NCBI GenBank assembly: GCA_031761405.1
Contig: JASEVX010000006.1
Span: 25,456,597 to 25,520,596 of the forward strand
Length of the DNA stretch: 64,000 nt
Direction: 5' to 3'
DNA from: Serripes groenlandicus
Taxonomy: Eukaryota; Mollusca; Bivalvia; Cardiida; Cardiidae
In this document: positions 54,654 to 64,000 of the stretch, piece after piece
How the letters are laid out: every line of letters begins with the position of its first letter
How positions within the stretch are numbered: the first letter of the stretch is position 1
Notes under the pieces: generated by a model
What the model was told of the DNA's origin: nothing
Database searches by the model: none
Seen by the model: only the letters and a program-made list of their open reading frames with translations
Program-made: the position numbers and the translations under genes

Positions 54654-55453
54654 CAGATTCTTATTTACTGATCAGGCACATCGTTTGATTAAAACAACGG
54701 ATGTGTCAGAGATTATTCATATAAGTGCTGGTAGTACATTGTGTTGTTATTGTATTGGAAAGTTGCGAAGCAATGTATTGTCAAGCACTTCAGCTGTAGG
54801 TAATTTCATGTCTGTTTCAACTAGTCCTGTAGAGTTAAAATGTTTGTCTGCACTTGAAAGGAGAATGATTGCATTGATAAATATTTTTATGACGGTAATA
54901 ATGCTGCCAGGTGGTCAGTATGCCGAAAAAGGTTTGGTGTTGAATTTACCTTCAAATTCAATAAACATTGTTTCTCAACTCCAAATGGCTTCAGGAAATT
55001 GTTCTCAAGTTGTGGTCAATTATGAAAAAATACTAACACAGCATATGAAGTAAGTGCACGCCAAGTTTCTTTATGGAAAATCAGACAGGCTTTGACATGG
55101 TTTAAACAGCATAATCTGTTGTATAACAGTATTGATATCTGTGATGCTTTATTTCCCCCATCTGCAAATGATGAATCAATTCATAGTGCATTGGCTGCAG
55201 ATAAATGTTATGAAGAAAGTGTTCTTATACCAACTAATTCATATGGCTCTGCTACTGTAAACGGCACACAAACTTGCAGTGGGATTAATATACCAGAAAA
55301 TGAGAATGAACCTGTTAATATTCTTAACATTACACATGGTGAAGAAATGGCATTTCATTGGCTTTTCCCAAATTGTAAACATGGTTGCAATTACCCACGT
55401 CCTGAGAAAGTTCACGCCTTTACAACAGTTCTGCAATATTCAGAAAAAACATA
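54604..55453 (+). pseudogene. Helitron linker domain (DUF6570-like) fragments
   Basis: The first frame has paired cysteines (SFSCCNRF, LCCYCIGKL) and SALERRMIALINIFMTVIML plus PGGQYAEKGLVLNLP. This fits the L-x-x-x-E-x-x-L-I-x-x-x-x-x-F-x-x-x-x-x-L-P-GGQ-x-x-x-x-G-x-V-x-N region ahead of Rep in many Helitron proteins. After a stop and frameshift (about 55050-55090) a second frame gives TWFKQHNLLYNSIDI and EEMAFHWLFPNCKHG, the usual 'FPxLFPxG' approach to Rep. Confidence 0.7.
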
Positions 55454-55617
55454 ACATATTTGTTACATACGGCTGTGTCATATGATCTTTCACTATTGAA
55501 AAGAGAGATTGGGATAAACATGCAGATACGTAAAAGTGCAAATGGTCAAATATTCGTGATACAACTGGACATATTAAAGAATTAAATCAGCAATCTGATT
55601 TATTAGAAAATTCATAC

Positions 55618-56440
55618 ATGTTCATGAAAAATATAAAAGGTACTGTAGCATATTTTCGTAACATGTTGTATAACCTTCTGGCTACATTCCGTTGCCTTAG
55701 CTTACCTACATTGTTAATGACATTGTCTGCGGATGATTTGCATTGGCCAGAACTTGGGATGTGTTTAGAAAACATAACTTTTCAAGATGCTTATGGTAGA
55801 TCATTTTTCACATCTATGAAGAATGACCCATTGTTAACAGCTAACCATTTTGAACGCAGATTTAAATTTCTCATGAAGCATGTAATACTTGGTAAATCAA
55901 TGCCTCTTGGAAAGGTTCAAGATTATTTTGCACGTATTGAATTCCAGAATCGTGGCAGTCCACATATTCATATGTTTCTTTGGGTGTCTGATATCCATAG
56001 GATATAAATGAACAAACTACTCCAGTTATACTTGCATATATTGCCAAACAATATGCTCAAATGTTCCAAATGAGGTTGAAGATCCTGAATTACATGCATT
56101 AGTTGTTCGTTAACAAACTCACAAGCACTCAACATATTGTACTAAAGGCTTGAGAACAAGTTGTAGGTTTTGTTTTCCTAAGCAATTATGTTCAACTATC
56201 AAATTGGTTGGTAAACTTCATGTCAATGCTAAAAACAAGGGGAGATGTTACACAACAAGAAGAAATAACAGCAGTAAATTTATTAATGATTACAATCCTG
56301 TTATACTTCGTCATTGGACAGCAAATATGGATATTTAGAGTATACAAAATGCTGAAGGTGCAGCATATTATGTGTGTTCCTATTTGTGCAAATCTGAGCA
56401 AGATGATTTGAAAAATGCCCTGGGTAATCTTATTACCACT
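55618..56440 (+). pseudogene. Helitron Rep (HUH endonuclease) domain fragments
   Basis: The frame at 55618-56007 ends EFQNRGSPHIHMFLWVSD; HIH is the metal-binding HUH pair. A disrupted stretch follows, then near 56335-56400 GAAYYVCSYLCKSEQDD, which carries the spaced tyrosines and Lys of Rep motif 3. Rep nicks and joins DNA in rolling-circle transposition. Stops and shifts between 56007 and 56372 break the domain. Confidence 0.75.
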
Positions 56441-57350
56441 ATTTTTTCTAAAGATCCTAATATCCCAAGGCATATTCGCTTGTTGAAAATTGGCTTATGT
56501 GTTTTGAAACATAGAAGAATGAGTGCTCAAGAAGCTGCATATATAATGGGTACTTTGCATTTGTTACACTCAACAAGAAGCGTTGTTTATCTGAATACTC
56601 GTCCACTGTGTAAGCGATTTAAAAGAGTAAGGCCTCATTCAGAGATTGTAAATATGCCTGATGAGAGTAGTGATGTTTTTTTTAAACCTGTTAGACTATT
56701 ATCATGACAGACTAGCAAGTTTATAAGAATATAGTTTTTATAGGTTTGCATCTTGGTTAAGAAAGATTCCAAAACCCAATAAAACTGATGTCAAGTTTTA
56801 TTGTCCAACATATAATGTGTGGTTCACCAACATTAAGAGGTTTCATGTTATTCGTTATGCTCATTTTCCATTTGGTAGTGAAGAATACTATTACAGTATG
56901 TTGTTGTTGCTTTTACCACATCGAAATGAATCTGTTTTATGTCAAGGTTTTCAAAATTGTGAAGAATCTTTTCAACATCAACAAAATGGTTTTGATCAAA
57001 ATCTTCAGCATGTTTTTCTCTCTCTTACAACTGATATAGAAAGTGCCATTCGAAGAATACGAATGTGTGAAAATGAACTTTTTCAACAATCGCATGCGTC
57101 TGACGATAACATTTCTCGTGAAGACACTGTTTCATTTGCCTACCCATCTACACATGATTCGACTGAATTGAATGCACCAGTTTCAGAATTTGATGTTGTG
57201 GACATGCATAGTTTGGAGTGTTGTTCAATGTCCGTTGATGAATATAATAACAAATTATGCCAAATGTCACACTGTCAAAAAAAGGCTCTTCAGTATGTTG
57301 AAAATCATTTCACGGGTCAAACAACTAGCAACAGTAACATGCACCTTTTT
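56372..57350 (+). pseudogene. Helitron region between Rep and helicase
   Basis: Frames encode MSAQEAAYIMGTLHLLHSTR followed by SVVYLNTRP, then after breaks FHVIRYAHFPFGSEEYYYSM plus LLLLLPHRNES. Both are typical of Helitron proteins between Rep and the helicase. Short frameshifts occur at about 56707 and 56817. Confidence 0.7.
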
Positions 57351-58565
57351 TAACAGGTGGGTCTGGAGTTGGGAAACGTTTTGTCACAGAGATGATTATA
57401 GCTTACATTCAGTTGTTTACTAGTTCTGTTATAGGTGCGTCTTCTTTTGTCAAATGTGCCCTAACTGGCACAGCTGCAAGAAATATCCATGGTTTCACTA
57501 TTCATTCCCTTCTAAAAATTCCTGTTACAGAATATGAACAATTGTCTGCTCATATGTTGTCAACATTACAGAGGGAGTTCAATTTGGTTCATACCATCAT
57601 TATTGATGAGATAAGTATGGTTAGTGACAGAATGCTAACTTTTGGAAACATGAATGTGATATTAGTTGGGGATGTTTTCCAGCTTAGACCAATACGTGGA
57701 CAATTTGCTTTTTATAATTCTCTTTTGTGGAATTTATTCCATCCAATATTTCTGAATGAGAACATGCGTCAAGTTAGTGACATGCTTTATGCAAATCTGT
57801 TGAATAGTGCTCGTGTTGTGTACATGCATAATGCTGACATAGAACTGCTTCTTAATCGTTTAGATTTTTCATCAGACCAGGTGTTGTCATATTTACACAT
57901 TTACCCACTATGCAAAGCTGTTTATGAACATAACAGCCGAATGCAATCATGTTTACCTCATGTTCCACATACATTTAACGCACATCATTATTTTGCTAGC
58001 ATGAATTGTACCCCTGGGTCAGATGTCCCTGCTAACCTAATTCCAAATGATGACAGAGATGCAAGTGGATTGGATTGCAGTTTTTTGCTATCCATTGGTT
58101 CACGAGTGATGCTTATAAGAAATATATATATACAATATGAACTGGTAAATGGTGCATTAGGTGTTGTCAATACTTTTCAATATTCGGATAATGGAGCCAT
58201 TGATTCTGTGAATGGTTGTTTTGATGACAAATCTATTGGTTGTATTCTGCAAATTCCATCATTAAATACCTCGATATCAATTGACAGAACTCAGCATGTT
58301 TTTATGAAAGGCGGAAAACATATTGTTCGTTCGCAATTTCCTTTGTCATGGGCATGGGCATGTACAATACACAAAGTGCAAGGTCTTTCATTAGATAATG
58401 TTGTTGTTGTTGATATTGGTTCATCTGTTTTATTAAAATGGCATGGATTATGTTGCTTTAAGTCGTGTTCGTTCTTTAGCAGGCTTATTTCTTTTACGAT
58501 TTGATCAATTGGTTGTAAAGCCTCCGTCTGGTGTGTTGGAAGAGTATGAAAGAATGAAACATTTA
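57350..58565 (+). pseudogene. PIF1-type helicase domain of the Helitron
   Basis: Walker A reads TGGSGVGKRFVTEM; the usual Ser/Thr after Lys is Arg, probably a damaging change. Then ALTGTAARNIHGFTIHS (motif Ia area), HTIIIDEISMVSDRML (Walker B, DE), VGDVFQLRPI (motif III), FLNENMRQ (motif IV) and WACTIHKVQGLSLDNVVV (motif VI-like). A one-base frameshift near 58430 moves the C-terminal YVALSRVRSLAGLFLL into another frame. A break near 57350 separates Walker A from the longest frame (57392-58504). In life it would unwind DNA during rolling-circle transposition. Confidence 0.85.
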
Positions 58566-58756
58566 TAGATTGATAAAAGCAAATTATTAAAATAATGAAG
58601 TATTTCTGATTTAGCAAGTAAAACTAATCATAATAAGGGTATTCCTTTATAAATAAGCTTGCAATCAATTTGCCTGGGAGGTTTGGGCAAGAAAATCATG
58701 AAACACACTTATAAGTAAATTTGCTGTAGTGATATAAATAAATTGTTAACTGGGTT

Positions 58757-58900
58757 AACACAATATTTTAAAGTGAGCGAGTCATGCTGAAAGGGCTAGT
58801 AAAGTTCATAATATTTAAATTTTATTTGCAGTTCTGCTTGAGGGTTTAAATAAACACAATATTTAAAAGTGATCGAGTCATGCTGAAAGGGCTAGTGTCT
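58757..58900. repeat. Direct duplication, about 45 bp twice
   Basis: The phrase gtgagcgagtcatgctgaaa / gggctagt near 58772 recurs as gtgatcgagtcatgctgaaa near 58868, with intervening AT-rich sequence. It might be near the Helitron's right edge. Confidence 0.6.
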
Positions 58901-59251
58901 GAGGCGCAGTTTTTTAAGCTTGATGAAATTCTTATCATTTGTATTATTTTTCAATAAAGTTCATAAAGTTTAAACTTAATTTGCAGTTTGATTGAGGATC
59001 TAAATTTTCGTTTCACATATATAAATATAATAGATTATTTAAGACGAGCATGGCCAATACAGGATGGTGTTTATGTTCCTAATTTATCTAGAGATTAAAC
59101 AGTTAAAAAATTGGGAAAATTTTGAAGTTAAGATTAATTTTTCATAAATTTCAGTGCCAGACAAACAAAATTGTCTATGAATTCTAAATTGTAAAACAAT
59201 TGATATGAAGCTGATGATGAACATTCACTAAAACCTCTCTTTCATAAATAA

Positions 59252-59590
59252 TGGAACAAAGCGCACAGCCACTTTAAAAGTGCTAAAGAAGTCGTAGATA
59301 TTCAGAAATACAAGGGGCCAAAAACGGAATTGAGCTATTTCAACATAGCAGCAGCTAATAATGATGAACTGCTTCATATAAGGTGCTACCAAACGCATAA
59401 ATTTACCATTATCCAGAAGGACAGAACATATCAATTTATGAACATGATAAAGAAGAGTGACACCTGTTGGATTGTATCAACCAGCAAAATTACCTTTGCT
59501 CTTGCCATTTCAACAGGCATTTTTAACAACATAGTGTTACCAGAAGAGGAACCACCGGCTGGTGGTAAGCGGTCAATCAAAGAGGCTTAA
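59252..59590 (+). other. Exon-like open frame downstream of the Helitron, possible ssDNA-binding (OB-fold-like) fragment
   Basis: This open frame of over 110 codons has coding-like composition: VVDIQKYKGPKTELSYFNIA, then LLHIRCYQTHKFTIIQKDRT and KSDTCWIVSTSKITF, ending PEEEPPAGG. A good donor (GGTG/GTAAGC) lies near 59565. No ATG is at its start; it would be an internal exon. Some Helitrons carry RPA-like single-strand DNA-binding proteins, and the layout would suit that, but I see no decisive OB-fold motif. Confidence 0.3.
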
Positions 59591-59875
59591 GCTCGCCACA
59601 GAAATCGACAGTAATTGGCAAAATCCTACAGGTTAGTGCTAATATCTTTTCTTCTGTCAACCATTTTCTCCCAGAAGCTCGTGCAGCAGATAACTTTTGA
59701 ATATATTATTGCAAAAGGATTAAATTATTTGTTTCTTCACGTTTCCATTCATTAGAGTGAGATGAGATATTGGTTTATTGTTGTTTATCTGTCTGTCTGT
59801 CTGTCCGTGCGGAGTTGTATCTAAGGGAAGGTAAATAAACTCAAGTGTATAAGTTTTTTTTATTATATTATAAAG

Positions 59876-60212
59876 TCACATTACATATTTCCCACCTGCA
59901 AACACAATTTAACTCATATGCAGGAGACAGCTCTCTGAAACTGTTAACATTGTGCAAATTCAATAACATCGAGATGTCAACAAAAGCAGAATTGATTTCG
60001 CAACACATTTACAAATCTAGTGTTGGTTTGAAGTAAATGATAAAATGATGCAGTGCTGTTTTATTCTTGAAACTGTGTTCTATAAATTACTAAATCATTA
60101 TTTTCAGGTATCTCACATTACATATTTCCCACCTGCAAATACAATTTAACTCATCTGCAGCAGACAGCTCTCTGAAACTGTTAACATTGTGCAAATTCAA
60201 TAACATCGAGAT
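59876..60212. repeat. Direct duplication, two 100-bp copies
   Basis: 59876-59975 and 60113-60212 are each 100 bp and share tcacattacatatttcccac, aacacaatttaactcat (one base different) and gctctctgaaactgttaaca. They contain the ctgcagcagacagc motif of the foldback MITE family. Confidence 0.9.
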
Positions 60213-61365
60213 CGATTATACATTCTATCAAACAAAATATAAAATGGATATTATGTTTTATATATATACAGTAATTTTTCTTTCTAGCTTGTCGACAGAA
60301 GAAGATGATAGAAGGAAAGCGTCCCGAATGTAGCAGTTCTACAAGCAAGTGGACATGTAGGGCAAAAGTTAATATGGTTATGAATGTTAAAAGTGAAAGA
60401 CAAATAAGTCTATTTCAAAAAGATTTGTGAGAATTGTTTGGAGAGTTCAAGATGTTCACAGATGGCACAGTTGCCTAAAACGTTCAATGCAAAACTAGCT
60501 AAAAACAATTTGTTCAATATTCAGTTGTTGTGAATACTTCAATTGACATATTGGCATAATATATTAAACTGTTTTCACATGTAATGCAATTGCAACAGAA
60601 CATTAAAAAACAAAACTTGAATATTAGAAAATAAAAAACAAAACTTGAATATTAAAAAAGTGTATGTACTCATCTTATTGTACACTGTTTCTCATATCAA
60701 AATCTGTTTTATCAAGCTTGTGTAACCGATATGTAAACATGTTGAATTTGATCAGACTTGGCAGAAGCACAGATTGATCTGAATCACAGCATATTTCAAC
60801 AAGCTTATAAATGAAAGGTTATGTGAACATTATATATATTGATCAGACTGAGTGGATGCACAGACTGATCTAAATCTTAATTTTAACCTAGAATTAGAGG
60901 ATTCTGCTGCAATTTTATTGTATATGGGGACAAGTCAATATATTTATGTTATTAAGGCTTCTTGCAGTATGTGCTTGTTATGCATCTTACTGCTAAAACC
61001 AGTTATATAAACTAACATTTCGTTTTTATTACCATAAAGTGCATTGTTCTACTTCTTTGATTTTACTGCCGACAGCTAATACTGTTTTTATAGAAGTTTT
61101 TATATTCAATTGCCCTTAACATATCTGCCATATTAACTGATCATAAGAAAAATAGGACTTTGTTTTTGAATATATATAGAAAAATAAGTAAAACCTGCAG
61201 AAATGATTAATCTTCATTTTTCTATACTGTGTGAAATACCAACACAAATCTACTGGAAAAAGTTATCTTTGGGTATTTGTTCTCTAAATTCATGATTTAA
61301 TATCCACATTCCGTTAAAAAAAATCTTATATGTGTGCATGCTTCTTGTTTATTATTTTCATGATT
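60213..61365. other. AT-rich non-coding
   Basis: Contains a duplicated aaaaaacaaaacttgaatatta phrase at 60604-60655, and a gatcagact-ag-ggatgca-agactgatc motif near 60830 that recurs near 62150. No gene seen. Confidence 0.4.
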
Positions 61366-61369
61366 TGTT

Positions 61370-64000
61370 TTTGCATTATCCATGCATAATGTTAATTGAT
61401 CAACTAAAGAAATCATTTGAGTTATTTTGTTATATTAATTCAGATTATCAATATCTAACCATTAAACTTACGAAAACATGCCTAAATGTCATATTAATAT
61501 ATTATGAATAATAATATTTAGATGTGCTTTTTCATGCTTTTTGCTGTGCTTATTATGTTAAAATCTATATTTGCCTTTATAACTTTCAACGTTATTGTGC
61601 CTGTGTGACATAATGCTCAACTTCTCAAGTGGAGGAACTTAATATGTATTGTTTCACACATTCAATAACATTTCAAAATTTAAAATTTAAAATTTATGTA
61701 TTATGATAAGAATGACTAGAATGTCACTAGTTAGTTACCTGGTTAGGCAAGAAAAACAGGTCATATGAAAACTCTGATATTATACTTTAAATTGATTTTG
61801 TTTATATAACACTTTCCAACAAATATAAAATATGCATTCCATTATTTTCTTAACATAGTGGCCAAATATGGAAAATTATTATCCATTCAAGGTCAATTCC
61901 ATTATTCAATAGGGTTGAATCATTGCAATAGCACACTTCAAAAGCCCCATTACAAGCAATTTCTCCTGTTTGCAAAACAATTAAAAGTTGATTCAAACTA
62001 TGTAATATATGAGCCAGTGCATGATAAAATAAAACATGTTGCCATTTTAATACAGTGCCAAGATTATCCAGTTCAGTGTTATCAGAATCTAATAAATGGC
62101 AGAATTAGTTGACAAGCTTATGTAAATCATAAATAAACAGTTCAGATATTGATCAGACTGTGCAGATGCATAGGCTGATCATATAATTTACACAAACTTG
62201 TGTAAATTACATGTGAACAGTACATATTGATTTACTGTGCTGATGTATGGGCTAATCTGTATCTATATATTTCACACAAAAAAACCTTGTATATTTTCTC
62301 ATATACTGGCTCATATATAATGTCCAGAATGCTTTACCTACATTTTTGCAAATGCTCCTGTAGATTTATTTTGTATGTGTGAAAGGGTTGATATGTATTA
62401 GTTGTTTAATCTGGTTTTCAATGTGCTTGCTATGATTCATATTGCTTAAAATTGTTATATTTATATACACTTACATTCAAACTCTATTGCCATTAAGCAT
62501 TGTGAAATAGTTTATTACAATTTATGTGGCTTTCTGTAATTTAAGGCTGAAATCAACATACGTAAGTTCAGAATAAGGAAACTTGACACTTTTGTTGGAC
62601 AGGTTTTTTAAACAACACTGCTTGCATTTCATACATTTTCAGATGTAATTTAAACATTGCATTTATTTTCTTCTTGGACAAATTATCTATGATATTTGTT
62701 CAAACATAGTGAGTAGTTGTTCATGATTTTGATAAAAGTGTTTTAACATTTAGTGAGGTATTCTACATGCTTTTTGGTTATTTCGTTATGATTTCAGTTT
62801 GCATTATCCATGCATAATGAATGTTAAATGCTGTGACAACTAAATTGAATATCATTACAAATGTTTTATTTTGAATTTATATAAGTTTGTTATACTGACA
62901 TTATCTTTACATTTAGTTAATGACTGTATGTGTCACTTAACAATCACATTCAGAAATATATTTGGGAGTGTTCTCTGATATTAATCTGTTAAAATCCTTA
63001 TTTGCCCTAGTTAATTTCAACATTATTGTGCCATATTGCTCATTTTATTAATTAATGTTAAATATTTCAGCTCAGTTTGATAATGTGGTAATTTAGCTTT
63101 AATTATTCAGCATAAGAAATAGCTCAAAACAAGCATGCTTTCAACCCTTATTCAATTATTGTGGAATGATTTTTGGTGCTTTTGCCTGGACGTTTTCAAG
63201 AGATGTTTATAGACCGAGTTAAATGGTTCTTTTTAATAAATAGTTAAGATAATTTGCTTTTAAACATCTGCATTTGTACTTATTTGTCATGTTATATGTA
63301 TTTTTCTTAAAAAATAAAAAAAACTCTTATTAAATGTGGAATGACAAAAAACGGGTATAAGTAAAATAAAGATTTATCTTTAATGATGCTTAATAGTTAT
63401 GTCAATTAAAAATTCCATTCAGACACATATTTGGGAGTGACCTCTGATACATTTCGCTGTGATTATTTTGTCATATTGTTCATCATTTACTTGTTGTTGT
63501 GTATATTTGTTCAAGTTAATATTGCAGTAATTAAGCTTTTGGGCTTTCATCAAACTTAATATGTATTGTTTCCACATTCAATAACCTTTTTTTTAACTGC
63601 ATGGTGAGTGAATACTTATATTTCTTGGTTCCTTTTTCATAAATAGTTTAGATGATTTGTGTTTAGTCATCACCATGTGTAGCTACATGCTTGAACATTT
63701 AATAATTTATTAAAATCTAAAATTAAAAAGAAAATAATTCTTAATGGTACTTTATAGAAATCAGTGACAATCATATTATTTTTTTACATGTATTTTATTG
63801 ATTTGAAAGTGCAATTTTACCAGTATTACTTAATATGTTTAAACCTATGTGCTTAAAAATATTCTCTGATGCATTTGACTGATTATTCTGTCATATTGCT
63901 CTTTTTTTTTTTTAACTTGTTCTATATATTTATTCAGTTTGATATTTCAGTAATTAAGGTTTATCACCTTAATCGAACTTAATATATATTGTTTCCACAT
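61370..64000. repeat. Degenerate long-period repeats, AT-rich
   Basis: Phrases recur in the same order: cattatccatgcataatg at 61378 and 62808; tttgggagtg-tctctgat at 62962 and 63431; aacttaatatgtattgttt at 61638, 63558 and (variant) 63977; attgtgcc-at-ttgctcat at 61595 and 63027. The spacing of about 425-470 bp in the last kilobase suggests three or more copies of a decayed unit. No coding signal. Confidence 0.5.

Larger units (their letters stand above)
52976..58620 (+). mobile_element. Large decayed Helitron-class element (protease / Rep / PIF1-type helicase)
   Basis: The left edge is the hairpin gtcgccgggcagaagcccgc plus gac, shared with 28.98 kb. The element then carries in order, on the plus strand: a cysteine-protease-like domain, a conserved linker domain, a HUH Rep domain and a PIF1-type SF1 helicase. 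These are the parts of an animal Helitron/Helentron protein. At least six frame breaks or stops separate the pieces, so it cannot be autonomous now. The right edge is unknown. A possible extra exon is at 59252-59590. Confidence 0.75.

Noticed and set aside
61858..62112. 84-codon plus-strand frame
   Set aside because: Lies in degenerate long-period repeats with biased composition and no domain signature.

Overview
The window is animal nuclear DNA. It is AT-rich and intron-rich, with consensus GT-AG splice sites, tRNA-derived SINEs, LINEs, foldback MITEs, minisatellites and one 200-N scaffold gap. The repeat spectrum points to a bivalve mollusc, possibly a heterodont: roughly 160-bp tandem-core elements with ends reading aacaagagg-ccat-ggccc, SINE tails reading cgccgtgatat...cggcgt, and long divergent tandem repeats. 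The taxon is an inference; no diagnostic single-copy marker is present.

The only well-supported host gene runs on the minus strand from about 40.5 kb down to at least 13.0 kb. I reconstructed 26 exons whose phases join without a break into one open frame of 1106 codons, incomplete at the 3' end. In order it encodes a signal peptide, a fucolectin-type (F5/8C-like) lectin domain on two exons, seven EGF-like modules on separate 135-138-bp phase-1 exons, a transmembrane helix, a juxtamembrane region, a tyrosine phosphatase D1 domain with all catalytic motifs, and the first part of a divergent D2 domain. It reads as a lectin-EGF receptor-type tyrosine phosphatase: the ectodomain would bind glycan or ligand and the D1 domain would dephosphorylate phosphotyrosine. 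The exons for the rest of D2 were not found.

Region by region. 0-5 kb: tandem repeats, a possible small zinc-finger-like gene or pseudogene at 2.5-3.8 kb behind three CACGTG boxes, and foldback MITEs. 5-12.9 kb: SINEs, minisatellites, and a tandem-core Helitron-like element (8.1-9.5 kb) inserted in one copy of a local duplication. 13-40.5 kb: the phosphatase gene, with introns holding a perfect 384-bp TRIM retrotransposon (15.2-15.6 kb), a mariner relic, SINEs and tandem duplications. 41.7-42.4 kb: a 36-bp minisatellite. 43.8-44.3 kb: an assembly gap in a palindrome-rich foldback element. 45-51 kb: three decayed LINE relics, one split by a second tandem-core element. 53-58.6 kb: a large decayed Helitron-class element with a cysteine-protease-like N-terminus, a HUH Rep domain and a PIF1-type helicase. 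59-64 kb: mostly non-coding AT-rich repeats.

Most of the window is transposon-derived. The most interesting items are the lectin-EGF-phosphatase receptor, the pristine TRIM, the protease-Rep-helicase Helitron with a related non-autonomous copy in inverse orientation inside the receptor gene, and the two tandem-core elements whose insertion boundaries can be read directly.
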